This document shows, in pieces, positions 27,068 through 35,763 of a stretch of 64,000 bases of DNA. The notes under the pieces were generated by a model. That model saw only the letters and a program-made list of their open reading frames with translations. It did no database searches and was not told the origin of the DNA. The position numbers and the translations under genes were made by a program. The stretch is from the NCBI RefSeq assembly GCF_010726765.1, contig NZ_AP022601.1, positions 3,162,001 through 3,226,000 on the forward strand, written 5' to 3'. Source of the DNA: Mycobacterium gallinarum (lineage in GTDB: Bacteria > Actinomycetota > Actinomycetes > Mycobacteriales > Mycobacteriaceae). The stretch's first letter is position 1; every line of letters starts with the position of its first letter.

Positions 27068-27361
27068 GTGACGATCGTGGTGATGGATGGCCCGACGGCA
27101 TCCGCGCTGGCGCAGATCCTGCCGTTGCTGCTGCTGACGTTGATCATCGAATTGCGGCGTACGGCGTTGCATCGCAAGGTTTCCCGTACCACCCTGGTGG
27201 CATTCTTCGTGTTGTTCGGCGTCATCGAGACGGTCTTGGTGCTGTCGATCGACGGTGAGCTCTATCCGTTCCAGTGGGGCGATCTACTGTCCGCGATCAC
27301 CATTTTCGGGTTGCTCGCCGCGATCCTCGGGATCTCCCTCATGGAACCGCGCGAGTTCTGA
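27068..27361 (+). CDS. Small membrane protein with three helices
   Basis: 97 residues from a GTG at 27068. Hydrophobic segments lie at about 12-28 (SALAQILPLLLLTLIIEL), 41-60 and 74-92, with basic residues between the first two. No recognised domain. It follows the acyltransferase by 31 bases and probably shares its transcript. The stop is immediately adjacent to that of the convergent hydrolase. Confidence 0.65.
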   Translation: MTIVVMDGPTASALAQILPLLLLTLIIELRRTALHRKVSRTTLVAFFVLFGVIETVLVLSIDGELYPFQWGDLLSAITIFGLLAAILGISLMEPREF

Positions 27362-28108
27362 CTAGTCGAGGCCACCCCAGAACTCGTTGAGTACCGCCGC
27401 GCTGTGGGCGGGATCCTCCACCATCCACCAGTGCCCCAATCCGTCGAGGACCTCGGTGCGCGCGCCGGCTCGGTCGGCTGCGCGACGGCGGATTTCGGCG
27501 GAGCCGACGTAGGTGTCCTCGGTGGCCAGAATGGATAGGCCCGGTCGGGCCGCCGCGTTCTCCAGCTCGCGACCGGCTTGCGCCAATGCCGGCTGCGCCG
27601 CCGAGCGGTATACCAGCAGGATGGCCCGGCCCAGGTCCGGATCCTGGCCCGCAGCGATCTCAGTCCCCACCTCGATCGGCATACCGCCCAGGGCGTAGGC
27701 GGCTGCCCGATCCTCAGCAGTGCCGCCGAGGAAGGCCTCGACCATCTCCTCGCCCTCGCCGGGCGTCTGCCACACCTGTGCCAGGTCGTGCCACACGTAG
27801 TCGGGGTCGAACATCCCGACGACGTCGCTGACCCAGCTGCGGACGAGCTCGGGCCGATGGATCATCGCGTTGACCACGTGGATACCGCCGAAGTCGTGGC
27901 CGACGAGGTCGATCGGCCCGTTGATGCCTTCGAGCTGCTCCTCGAGCCAGTCGCGGTACGCGAGGTAGGTCGCCGAGAATCCCTCGGGCAGCGGGACGCC
28001 GAACCCCGGCGGTGACAACCGCACCACGTCTTCGCGACCCAGGGCTGAGACGAGCGGGCCCCAAAGCGCTTCGGTCTCAGGATTGCCGTGCACCAGAACG
28101 ATCGTCAT
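27362..28108 (-). CDS. Alpha/beta-hydrolase with an aspartate nucleophile (haloalkane-dehalogenase/epoxide-hydrolase type)
   Basis: 248 residues from ATG 28108, which overlaps the stop of the upstream gene as ATGA and decides the start. The oxyanion HGNP motif (MTIVLVHGNPETEALWG) is followed by the nucleophile elbow GHDFGG, where Asp replaces Ser. That is the hallmark of haloalkane dehalogenases, epoxide hydrolases and related enzymes. The catalytic His is in GLGHWWMVEDP. Coupling to the immunity-like gene is unusual. Confidence 0.82.
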   Translation of the reverse strand: MTIVLVHGNPETEALWGPLVSALGREDVVRLSPPGFGVPLPEGFSATYLAYRDWLEEQLEGINGPIDLVGHDFGGIHVVNAMIHRPELVRSWVSDVVGMFDPDYVWHDLAQVWQTPGEGEEMVEAFLGGTAEDRAAAYALGGMPIEVGTEIAAGQDPDLGRAILLVYRSAAQPALAQAGRELENAAARPGLSILATEDTYVGSAEIRRRAADRAGARTEVLDGLGHWWMVEDPAHSAAVLNEFWGGLD

Positions 28109-28644
28109 GGGCGGCATCCTCGCACGCGCAGCGAGGCGTCCAACGCCGACATGAGCTGTGCCGAGCGACTCTTGCCGGTACGCGCCACGGGATACCTGCG
28201 CAGAACGGCGATCAGCGTCGGCGTCGCCCCGTCGCCGGCCTGGTCGATGAATCTGGCGCCAACATCAGGATCGTCGCCGGCCTCGATCTCGGCAATGCGG
28301 GCAGCGTTCGCCGCGGCGCGAAGGATGTGTCCGACCTGGTGGTCCTGCGCAATCGGATGCAGATAGGCGGCGGCGGCCGCGTCACCGGCGGCCTGCGCCG
28401 CCAAGCGCGCACTCTCTGTGGGAGCGGCACGTGCGGCGCGGTGGGCATTCATGGCGGTCACGCGCTGCAGCCGACTTCTCGGCGCCCCGTTGATGAACTC
28501 CCAAGCCGCCTCGATGGCCGCACGCGCACGATCATCGTCGGGCATCACACGCTCGAAATGGCACAGCACGTCTTCTGCCGACTCTGCGACGTAGCGGGCA
28601 ACCTCACGCAACTCGTCGGCGGTCAGCTCGAAATCGCCTGCCAC
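28105..28644 (-). CDS. Imm5-like putative immunity protein
   Basis: 179 residues from a GTG at 28644, the first start that leaves the domain intact. The helical repeat pattern LREVARYVAESAEDVLCHFERVMPDDDRARAAIEAAWEF, then AHRAARAA and AAAAAYLHPIAQDHQVGHILRAAANAARIAEIEAGDDP, matches the group often annotated as putative immunity protein. No toxin gene with a recognisable secretion signal is adjacent. Divergent from arr, with 191 bases between them; coupled to the downstream hydrolase. The function as true immunity protein is not established. Confidence 0.7.
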   Translation of the reverse strand: MAGDFELTADELREVARYVAESAEDVLCHFERVMPDDDRARAAIEAAWEFINGAPRSRLQRVTAMNAHRAARAAPTESARLAAQAAGDAAAAAYLHPIAQDHQVGHILRAAANAARIAEIEAGDDPDVGARFIDQAGDGATPTLIAVLRRYPVARTGKSRSAQLMSALDASLRVRGCRP

Positions 28645-28835
28645 ACAACGACGGTAGCACCGCGGTCTGATTGCGCTCGGCGCCTCGGTGTACCAGGTGG
28701 CCACGTTCGGCCCCCGCGGGAGAAGGGCACCCGGTGGCTCCCACTTCAAAATATGACAGACCCCGGGGCTTGCGGCAAGACCCCCTCGGTGGTTCACACT
28801 CGTCCGACCAGACCATCCGACGGACGGAGAACTTC

Positions 28836-29264
28836 GTGACAAACAGCCCGAAACCTTTTGAGCCACATGAGTCGGGCGCGTTCCTGCACGGCACCAAGGC
28901 CGACCTTGCGGTCGGCGATCTGCTGGTGCCCGGGTATCGGATGAACTACGACGCGGGACGCAGCGCCAACCACGTCTATGTGACCCGGACACTCGACGCC
29001 GCTACCTGGGGAGCCGAGCTGGCGGTCGGCGAGGGCCGGGGCCGCATATACCTCGTGGAACCGACGGGTCCCGTGGAGGACGATCCGAATGTGACGGACA
29101 AACGACTACCGGGAAACCCGACTCACTCGTATCGCACCAGGGAGCCCGTCAGAATCGTCGGCGAGATCGCGGACTGGGTTGGTCACTCCCCGGAACAGAT
29201 TCAAGCCATGCGTGACGCATTGGCCGACCTCGCGCGGCGCGGACTGGACGTGATCTACGACTGA
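28836..29264 (+). CDS. arr: Rifamycin NAD+ ADP-ribosyltransferase
   Basis: 142 residues from a GTG at 28836 behind ACGGAG six bases upstream, the exact length of the family. The sequence matches M. smegmatis Arr closely from memory: PKPFEPHESGAFLHGTKADL with the NAD-binding His18, YVTRTLDAATWGAELAVGEGRGRIYLVEPTGPVEDDPNVTDKRLPGNPT and SYRTREPVRIVGE. It ADP-ribosylates the rifamycin C23 hydroxyl and inactivates the drug. It stands alone with no integron or transposon sequence, which suggests a native chromosomal gene. Confidence 0.95.
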   Translation: MTNSPKPFEPHESGAFLHGTKADLAVGDLLVPGYRMNYDAGRSANHVYVTRTLDAATWGAELAVGEGRGRIYLVEPTGPVEDDPNVTDKRLPGNPTHSYRTREPVRIVGEIADWVGHSPEQIQAMRDALADLARRGLDVIYD

Positions 29265-29360
29265 TCCTCCAGATAGACCGGCACTCGACGACGTCACCAT
29301 CGGCCACTCGCGGGCACTAGTCGGTTCCTCCGCCCTCGTGGATGCGCAACGTTCACGCGT

Positions 29361-30122
29361 TTACGATCGACCCATTTCGTCCAAGGCGACGCGCAGGGAA
29401 GTACTGGGGATCTTGACCAGCCCGCCGTAAGGCTGATCCATTTCGAGCATCATGAAGATCGGCCCGGCGAGTGCAATTGCGGCGACCAGCAATGCCGCGA
29501 TTACGCTTGCATTCCGCGGTGCGAACAGCCCGAAACTGGCAAAGATCACCGTGAGCCAACCTACGACAACAACGAAGAACGCCCATGGGAATCGGCTTCC
29601 GATTTGTTCGAAGGTCGTCCACCGCGACTGCGCAATCGTGTTGGTGCTCTCGAGCGCGTTGGAGCGCAGCCACTTCTGTCGTTCCGTCTGCGGTGAGAGT
29701 TCAAAGAGGTCCCGCTGAACCACAATGATGCCGGGCCCACTGCCGAGCGGCGTGAGCGACACCGCACCGCCTTCCTCCGGCCAAATCTGACTTATGCGTT
29801 GTGCAAGCAGATCCTTGGCCAACGCTCGGATTGGGGCGGTCTCTGGCCCGTACTCGGCCAGGGTCCGATCAAGCATGATGAATTGCACTCCGGCACTTCG
29901 TAATTCACTCTCTTTCTCGGCGAGCGAGCTGATGGATGAGCCGGTGAGGAGCCCGAGCACCACCGCCGATAGCGTCCCGAGCGTGGCCATTATGGTCCTG
30001 ATGGTGTCTCGTGACTCGCTGCTCATATGCGGGTCGGGAAGGATCTTTCCGAGGAACATCCCCAACAATGAGCCGCCGAAGATGATCGCGAAGACAACGA
30101 TGCCGATCAAGATGTCCTTCAC
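29361..30122 (-). CDS. DUF4239/bestrophin-like membrane protein
   Basis: 253 residues. Two N-terminal helices (IGIVVFAIIFGGSLLGMFLG and TIMATLGTLSAVVLGLLTGS) and two C-terminal helices (FAFFVVVVGWLTVIFASFGLF-like and ASVIAALLVAAIALAGPIFMMLE) flank a soluble helical middle part that includes SSLAEKESELRSAGVQFIMLDRTLAEYGPE. This layout is that of the bestrophin-like DUF4239 family, proposed to be channel-like. It is monocistronic, with 96 bases before and 299 after it. Confidence 0.8.
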   Translation of the reverse strand: MKDILIGIVVFAIIFGGSLLGMFLGKILPDPHMSSESRDTIRTIMATLGTLSAVVLGLLTGSSISSLAEKESELRSAGVQFIMLDRTLAEYGPETAPIRALAKDLLAQRISQIWPEEGGAVSLTPLGSGPGIIVVQRDLFELSPQTERQKWLRSNALESTNTIAQSRWTTFEQIGSRFPWAFFVVVVGWLTVIFASFGLFAPRNASVIAALLVAAIALAGPIFMMLEMDQPYGGLVKIPSTSLRVALDEMGRS

Positions 30123-30421
30123 TTAGCCCCCCGCTCCCCACCGCGAGAACTCGAAGATCGTTTGCGGCCGCATTCAACGTACTGCGTGGCGTCCGGAGCA
30201 TATGGATGATCGAAAAGGTTGCCTTCCATCGTCTGGACGGTCAGCCCTCACCGGGAACCGGCGGGATTGGCGACGGCCTGCACGTCTGCCATGTATTGCC
30301 ATACGCAGTGTGCATCTGACAGCCCAGCGAAAGATATATATGCGTCGTGAACCTTTCAGCCTGACATTGCGATCGGCAACACGCTCAGTCGGCTGAGGCT
30401 GATCGTTTAATCGGAATACAG
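30123..30421. other. 299-base region without a recognised gene
   Basis: The stretch lies between the start of the DUF4239 gene (30122, minus) and the stop of ychF (30422, minus). Its base composition is less GC-rich than its neighbours, with an AT-rich tract around 30331-30345 (AAAGATATATATGCG). It should contain the promoter for the DUF4239 gene and the ychF terminator, but I see no strong hairpin and no convincing frame. Confidence 0.5.
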
Positions 30422-31495
30422 TCACACGTTGAAACGGAACTCGACCACGTCGCCGTCGGCCATCACGTAGTCCTTGCCCTCCATCCGGACCTTGCCGGCA
30501 GCCTTCGCGGCGGCCATCGATCCGGCTTCGATCAGGTCGTCATACGAGACGATCTCGGCCTTGATGAAGCCCTTCTCGAAATCGGTGTGAATGACCCCGG
30601 CCGCCTTCGGCGCCGTGTCACCCTGGTGAATCGTCCACGCGCGCGCCTCTTTCGGGCCTGCCGTCAGATATGTCTGCAGCTTGAGTGTGTGAAAACCCGC
30701 CCGCGCCAACGCATCCAGACCGCGTTCGGTCTGGCCGATCGACTCCAACAACTCGGCGGCCGACTCCTCGTCGAGCTCCTGCAGTTCCGCTTCGATCTTG
30801 GCGTCGAGGAACACCGCATCCGCGGGCGCCACCATCTCCCGCAACTCCGCAACCCGCGCTTCGTCGGTGAGCACACCCTCGTCGGCGTTGAACACGTAGA
30901 GAAACGGCTTCGTCGTCAAGAGGTTGAGTTCGCGCAACAGCGCTGAATCAAAACTTGCGCCGAACAACGTTGTGCCGCCGTTGAGAATCTCCTGGGCCGC
31001 CACCGCGGCGTCGTACACCGGACGGCGGTCCTTGTGGGTCCGCGCTTCCTTCTCCAGGCGCGGCAGCGCGCGCTCCAGCGTCTGCATATCGGCGAGGATC
31101 AGCTCGGTCTCGATCACCTCGATGTCGGACTTCGGGTCGATGCGGCCGTCGACGTGCGCCACATCGTCGTCGGTGAAGACTCGGACGACCTGGCAGATCG
31201 CGTCGCTCTCGCGAATGTTGGCCAGGAACTTGTTTCCCAGACCCGCGCCCTCGGACGCGCCTTTGACTATTCCGGCGATGTCGACGAACGTGACCGGCGC
31301 ATGGACGATCTTTTCCGAGCCGAACATCTTCGCGAGCTCCGTGAGCCTCGGATCGGGCAACGGGACGACACCCTCGTTCGGCTCGATCGTCGCGAACGGG
31401 TAGTTCGCGGCCAGCACGTCGTTTCGCGTCAACGCGTTGAACAGCGTCGACTTACCGACGTTCGGCAGTCCTACGATTCCGAGATTCAGGCTCAC
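30422..31495 (-). CDS. ychF: Redox-responsive ATPase YchF (Obg-like)
   Basis: 357 residues. The G1 motif is GLPNVGKST near the N-terminus, the DIAGIVKGASEGAGLGNKFL block is the G3 region, and the G4 motif is VFNADEG, where NxxE replaces NKxD and accounts for the ATP preference of this family. The C-terminal TGS domain contains GVIHTDFEKGFIKAEIVSYDDLIE. YchF associates with ribosomes and affects translation and stress responses. It marks the left end of the conserved block and is divergent from the DUF6542-type gene. Confidence 0.96.
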   Translation of the reverse strand: MSLNLGIVGLPNVGKSTLFNALTRNDVLAANYPFATIEPNEGVVPLPDPRLTELAKMFGSEKIVHAPVTFVDIAGIVKGASEGAGLGNKFLANIRESDAICQVVRVFTDDDVAHVDGRIDPKSDIEVIETELILADMQTLERALPRLEKEARTHKDRRPVYDAAVAAQEILNGGTTLFGASFDSALLRELNLLTTKPFLYVFNADEGVLTDEARVAELREMVAPADAVFLDAKIEAELQELDEESAAELLESIGQTERGLDALARAGFHTLKLQTYLTAGPKEARAWTIHQGDTAPKAAGVIHTDFEKGFIKAEIVSYDDLIEAGSMAAAKAAGKVRMEGKDYVMADGDVVEFRFNV

Positions 31496-31579
31496 AGGAA
31501 CGACAGTCTAGGAGACTGTGACGCGCTCGCCAGCAGCGCGCTCACAGCCTCGCTGAGCAATAGCCGGTACGGTCTACGT

Positions 31580-32602
31580 GTGTCAGCACAGCGCGCGAGG
31601 TCGGCCGTCGCGGCCGACCATCGTTCCGTGCACCCCAACATCCCGGGTGTCCCCTGGTGGGGTGCGGTGCTCATCGCCGCGACATTGATGGCGGTCGGGT
31701 TCGCCTACGACGCCGGTTCGGGGGCCAAAGAACTGACGTCCGTGTTTGCCGGCACCTATGTGGTCGGCTGTATCTTCGCGGTGCTCGCGGTGCGACAGTC
31801 CGGCGTCTTCACCGCCGTCATACAGCCGCCGCTGCTGCTGTTCGGCGCCGTCCCCAGCGCGTACTTCGTATTCACCGACAGCACGCTCTCGAATTTCAAA
31901 GACACACTGATCAACTGCGCCTACCCGCTGATCGAACGCTTCCCGCTGATGTTCTTCACATCTGCTGTGGTGTTGCTCATAGGCATGGCGCGTTGGTATT
32001 CCGGAATGTCCGCACGCCGCGTCACGCCCGCCGCGACGGACAAGGACGAGACCAGCGAGGGTTCTCTGGTAGCCGCGGTGACCGCCAAGGTGTCCGCGCT
32101 GCTGGCCGGCCTTGGTTCCAAGACCAAAGTCGAGGATGCCGACGAAAAGCCGCGCCGCCGCACCAGCGCGGAGCGCCCCAGCCGAGCGTCGGGTCGCTCC
32201 GGCAGACCCGCAAGCCGCACCGCCCCACCGCGTTCCCGGCACGCCCGCCCCCCCGAATCGGACTACGAACCCGGCGACCGGCCACGGCGGCCGCGCCCCA
32301 GCCGACAGGCCGAGCCGCCCATGGAGCCGCCGCGCCGCAAGCCCCGGCCGGGGTCGAGCCAGCGCAGGGCCACGCCGCCGCCGGAACGACGCAGCGGATA
32401 CGAGCGTCCCGAGCGTCGACGCCGCTACGACGACGACCCGCCCCTGCACGGCAGCAACGTCAGCGGCACGCATCACCCGGTCTCGCGGGTGCGCTACCGA
32501 GGATCGGAAGACGGCGGAGATGCCGGAGACTACGCGCAGTATCGGCGGCCGCCGCGGTCAGCGCGCGACCGCGCCGTCGAAAGCTGGGAGTACGACATCT
32601 GA
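31580..32602 (+). CDS. Membrane protein with long Arg/Pro-rich tail (Rv1111c-like, DUF6542 type)
   Basis: 340 residues from the GTG at 31580. The first 135 residues have four membrane helices (VPWWGAVLIAATLMAVGF, YVVGCIFAVLAV, PPLLLFGAVPSAYFVF, FPLMFFTSAVVLLIGM). The remaining 200 are disordered and very rich in Arg, Pro and Ser (RPRRPRPSRQAEPPMEPPRRKPRPG). In the M. tuberculosis order this is the Rv1111c position between ychF and ispH. The tail may interact with nucleic acid or proteins, but the role is not known. Confidence 0.85.
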   Translation: MSAQRARSAVAADHRSVHPNIPGVPWWGAVLIAATLMAVGFAYDAGSGAKELTSVFAGTYVVGCIFAVLAVRQSGVFTAVIQPPLLLFGAVPSAYFVFTDSTLSNFKDTLINCAYPLIERFPLMFFTSAVVLLIGMARWYSGMSARRVTPAATDKDETSEGSLVAAVTAKVSALLAGLGSKTKVEDADEKPRRRTSAERPSRASGRSGRPASRTAPPRSRHARPPESDYEPGDRPRRPRPSRQAEPPMEPPRRKPRPGSSQRRATPPPERRSGYERPERRRRYDDDPPLHGSNVSGTHHPVSRVRYRGSEDGGDAGDYAQYRRPPRSARDRAVESWEYDI

Positions 32603-32605
32603 CCG

Positions 32606-33607
32606 CTAGACGCGGGCCGGCCGGATCTCTCTGGGCAGGGCGAAGACCAGCGTCTCGTTGGCTGTGGTGACCGGCTGCACCGTGTCGTAGCCGTACTCGG
32701 CGAGACGCTCGAGCACACCGCGCACCAGCAATTCCGGCACCGACGCACCCGATGTGACGCCGACGGTCGTCACCCCTTCGAGCCACGCCGGGTCGATGTC
32801 CTCGGCGTAGTCGACCAGATAGGCGGCATCGGAACCCGCGTTGAGCGCGACCTCCACCAACCGCACGGAGTTCGACGAGTTGCGTGACCCCACAACGATC
32901 ACCAGCTGGCATTCCGGCGCCATGGCCTTGACCGCGACCTGGCGGTTCTGGGTGGCGTAGCAGATGTCGTCGCTGGGCGGATCCTGCAGCGTCGGGAAGC
33001 GTTCGCGCAGCCGGCGCACGGTCTCCATCGTCTCGTCCACGCTCAGCGTGGTCTGCGACAGCCAGATGATCTTGTTCTCGTCGCGGATCGTGACGTTGTC
33101 CACGGAATCGGGACCGTCGACCAGCTGCACGTGGTCGGGCGCCTCACCGGCGGTGCCGACCACCTCCTCGTGGCCCTCGTGGCCGATCAGCAGAATGTCG
33201 TAATCGTCCCGGGCGAAACGCTTGGCCTCGTTGTGCACCTTGGTCACCAGCGGGCAGGTGGCGTCGATGACCTTCAGATTGCGCTCGGCGGCGTTCTGAT
33301 GCACCGTCGGGGCCACGCCGTGGGCAGAGAACACCACGATGGCCCCCTCGGGCACCTCGTCGGTCTCGTCGACGAAGATCGCGCCCGCCTTGGCCAGCGT
33401 CTCCACGACGTGCACGTTGTGGACGATCTCGTGGCGCACGTACACCGGCGCGCCGTGCTTCTCCAGTGCGCGCTCCACGGTCTCGACGGCGCGGTCGACC
33501 CCAGCGCAGTAGCCGCGCGGCTCGGCCAGCAGCACCCGTTTGCCCGCGACGCCACCGGTGACCGAGCTCGAAGCGCCCGGGATCCCCATATTGATAGTCG
33601 GTGGCAT
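32606..33607 (-). CDS. ispH: 4-hydroxy-3-methylbut-2-enyl diphosphate reductase IspH (LytB)
   Basis: 333 residues from ATG 33607. The [4Fe-4S] cysteines sit in [12 protein letters not shown] (C34), [11 protein letters not shown] and [11 protein letters not shown], and the substrate-contact motifs [18 protein letters not shown] and [13 protein letters not shown] are intact. It makes IPP and DMAPP in the last step of the MEP pathway. These are the substrates of the Z-FPP synthase near 61.5 kb. Much longer frames upstream of 33607 read antisense through the xseA side and are rejected. Confidence 0.96.
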   Translation of the reverse strand: MPPTINMGIPGASSSVTGGVAGKRVLLAEPRGYCAGVDRAVETVERALEKHGAPVYVRHEIVHNVHVVETLAKAGAIFVDETDEVPEGAIVVFSAHGVAPTVHQNAAERNLKVIDATCPLVTKVHNEAKRFARDDYDILLIGHEGHEEVVGTAGEAPDHVQLVDGPDSVDNVTIRDENKIIWLSQTTLSVDETMETVRRLRERFPTLQDPPSDDICYATQNRQVAVKAMAPECQLVIVVGSRNSSNSVRLVEVALNAGSDAAYLVDYAEDIDPAWLEGVTTVGVTSGASVPELLVRGVLERLAEYGYDTVQPVTTANETLVFALPREIRPARV

Positions 33608-33661
33608 GTTTCCAAGGGTACTGACCCGCGGGCTCAACTGGCCAACCGTAGGGTGGAGCAC

Positions 33662-34225
33662 ATGGCAACCGCACCGTATGGGGTCCGTCTGCTGGTCGGG
33701 GCGGCAGTGACCGCCATCGAGGAAACCCGCAAGATTCCGCAGACCATCCTCACCTACCCGATGACCGTGGCCAGCCAGCTCGCCCATCTCGTCATGAAGA
33801 TGCAACAAGATGTCGCTGACCTGGTCATCAAGGGCGACGAGGCCCTCGAGTCGCTCTTCCCCCCGAAGGACGAGCAGCCCGAATGGGCCACCTTCGACGA
33901 GGACCTCGACGACGCCCCTGCGACGCCGGTGGCCGACGGGGAACGCCTCACCGAGGGGCGATTCGCGCTCTTCACCGGCGGCGAACCCGCGACCGACAAG
34001 AAGTCCGAGCCTGAGCCGATCGTGCGGACGACGTCGGAGACCGTGCCCGAGATCGTCGAGGAGCTCGAATACGAGACGCTCACCCTGGCACAGCTGCGGG
34101 CACGCCTGACAACGCTGCGGGTCGCCGACCTCGAGGCCCTCCTCGCGTACGAGGAAGCCTCCAAGGCGCGCGCACCCTTCCAGACGCTGCTTTCCAACAG
34201 GATCACTCGCGCGACCGCGAAGTGA
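33662..34225 (+). CDS. Lipid-droplet-associated-type protein (Rv1109c-like)
   Basis: 187 residues from ATG 33662 ([34 protein letters not shown]). The amphipathic, hydrophobic N-terminus contains [28 protein letters not shown]; the rest is acidic with a helical C-terminus ([34 protein letters not shown]). Orthologues in mycobacteria are annotated as lipid-droplet-associated proteins. Divergent from ispH across 54 bases and 21 bases upstream of xseA. Confidence 0.85.
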   Translation: MATAPYGVRLLVGAAVTAIEETRKIPQTILTYPMTVASQLAHLVMKMQQDVADLVIKGDEALESLFPPKDEQPEWATFDEDLDDAPATPVADGERLTEGRFALFTGGEPATDKKSEPEPIVRTTSETVPEIVEELEYETLTLAQLRARLTTLRVADLEALLAYEEASKARAPFQTLLSNRITRATAK

Positions 34226-34246
34226 CGACCCCAGCCGCGCGGGAAC

Positions 34247-35491
34247 ATGACGGACGCCGAGCCGGGTAAGTCCCCCGACAACCCCTGGCCCGTTCGCGCG
34301 GTTTCCACCCGCGTCGCCAAGTACATCGACAAACTCGGCACCATTTGGGTCGAGGGTCAGATCGCCCAGTTGAACCTGCGGCCCACCGTCGCGTTCATCA
34401 TGCTTCGCGACCCGGCCGCCGACATGTCGCTGTCCGTGGTGTGCCCACGCGACCTGGTCGAGAACGCGCCGGTCGAACTGGCCGAGGGCGTGCAGGTCAT
34501 CATGTTCGGCAAGCTGGCGTTTCACACCGCACGGGGCTCAGTCTCTTTGCGCGTCAGCGAGATTCGCGCTGTCGGCCTCGGCGAGCTGCTCGAGCGTATC
34601 GAGCGATTACGCAAACTGCTGGAGGCCGAGGGTCTGTTCGATCCGCGTCTCAAACGGCCGCTGCCCTTTTTGCCGCACACCATCGGATTGATCACCGGGC
34701 GCGCCTCGGCTGCCGAACGCGACGTCGTTTCCGTCGCGCAAAATCGTTGGCCCGCAGTGCGGTTTGCGATCCGCAACACGGCGGTCCAGGGCCCCAACAC
34801 GGTGTCGCAGGTCGTCGACGCGCTGCGTGAGCTGGACGCCGACCCCGACGTCGACGTCATCGTGATCGCCCGCGGCGGTGGTGACATCGACGCGCTGCTG
34901 CCCTTCTACGACGAAACGCTGTGCCGCGAGATCGTCAGGTGCACAACGCCGGTCGTGAGCGCCATCGGTCACGAGCCCGACAATCCGCTGTGCGATCTGG
35001 TCGCGGACGTACGCGCCGCCACACCGACCGACGCGGCCAAACGCATCGTTCCCGACGCCGCCGCCGAGCAGGCCGGCATCCGGGATCTGTGCCGGCGCGG
35101 CGGTCGTGCACTGCGGAACTGGGTGCACCGTGAACAACACCACTTGGACCAGTTGCGCAGCAGGCCGGTGCTCGCCGCACCGCTCGCCGCAATCACCGCC
35201 CGTTCCGACGAGGTGCATCGCGCCCGTGCGGCCGCCCGTCGCGACATCGCCCGCCTGGTGGCCGCCGAAGCCGACCGGGTCGAGCACCTGTCGGCGCGGC
35301 TGGCCACACTGGGACCCGCGGCGACGCTCGCCCGCGGCTACGCGGTGGTGCAGACACTGACGGATGCCTCGAGCACTGGGAGGGTGCTGCGGACCGCCGC
35401 CGACGCGCCGTCAGGCGTCCGGCTTCGGATCCGGGTGGCCGACGGCGCGATCACGGCTGTCAGCGACGGCCCAGAAGGGGAGTGTGAATGA
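34247..35491 (+). CDS. xseA: Exodeoxyribonuclease VII large subunit
   Basis: 414 residues. An N-terminal OB-fold ([26 protein letters not shown]...) precedes the catalytic core with [37 protein letters not shown] and [28 protein letters not shown]. The C-terminal helical part includes [17 protein letters not shown]. With XseB it degrades single-stranded DNA in repair. The 3' end overlaps xseB by four bases. Confidence 0.96.
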   Translation: MTDAEPGKSPDNPWPVRAVSTRVAKYIDKLGTIWVEGQIAQLNLRPTVAFIMLRDPAADMSLSVVCPRDLVENAPVELAEGVQVIMFGKLAFHTARGSVSLRVSEIRAVGLGELLERIERLRKLLEAEGLFDPRLKRPLPFLPHTIGLITGRASAAERDVVSVAQNRWPAVRFAIRNTAVQGPNTVSQVVDALRELDADPDVDVIVIARGGGDIDALLPFYDETLCREIVRCTTPVVSAIGHEPDNPLCDLVADVRAATPTDAAKRIVPDAAAEQAGIRDLCRRGGRALRNWVHREQHHLDQLRSRPVLAAPLAAITARSDEVHRARAAARRDIARLVAAEADRVEHLSARLATLGPAATLARGYAVVQTLTDASSTGRVLRTAADAPSGVRLRIRVADGAITAVSDGPEGECE

Positions 35492-35700
35492 AGCCCATTA
35501 GTCAGCTGGGATACGAAGAAGCTCGCGATGAGCTGATTGCCGTGGTGCAGCAGTTAGAGCAGGGCGGACTCGACCTGGACACCTCGCTGAAGTTGTGGGA
35601 ACGGGGCGAAGAGCTGGCCAAACGATGCGAGGAGCACCTCGCCGGGGCACGTAAGCGGGTGGAGGATGCGCTGGCCGCCAAGGACCCGGGAGAAAGTTGA
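35488..35700 (+). CDS. xseB: Exodeoxyribonuclease VII small subunit
   Basis: 70 residues, the usual length. The signature is [44 protein letters not shown], a two-helix hairpin that binds the XseA coiled coil. The ATG overlaps the xseA stop (ATGA), which keeps the two subunits translationally coupled. Confidence 0.96.
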   Translation: MKPISQLGYEEARDELIAVVQQLEQGGLDLDTSLKLWERGEELAKRCEEHLAGARKRVEDALAAKDPGES

Positions 35701-35734
35701 GATCGGAACGATTTCCGACATTGAGGGTCGAAAC

Positions 35735-35756
35735 TGTAACACGTTTCAGTTATTCT
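35735..35756 (+). promoter_or_regulatory. KstR-type operator in a leaderless promoter of 3beta-HSD
   Basis: TGTAACACGTTTCA at 35735-35748 fits the KstR consensus TnnAACnnGTTnnA at every fixed position, and the surrounding bases extend the palindrome (AACTG...CAGTT). It is followed by TATTCT (35751-35756), a fair -10 box seven bases before the ATG at 35764, so a leaderless transcript is predicted. The site covers the -35/-10 spacer, where a repressor would act. KstR represses sterol-catabolism genes in mycobacteria. Binding is inferred. Confidence 0.68.
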
Positions 35757-35763
35757 GCTCGGC

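Noticed and set aside
28645..28835. WhiB7-type promoter in front of arr
   Set aside because: An AT-rich patch (AAAATATGA near 28747) is present but I could not place a convincing -35/-10 pair beside it, so no promoter is annotated.
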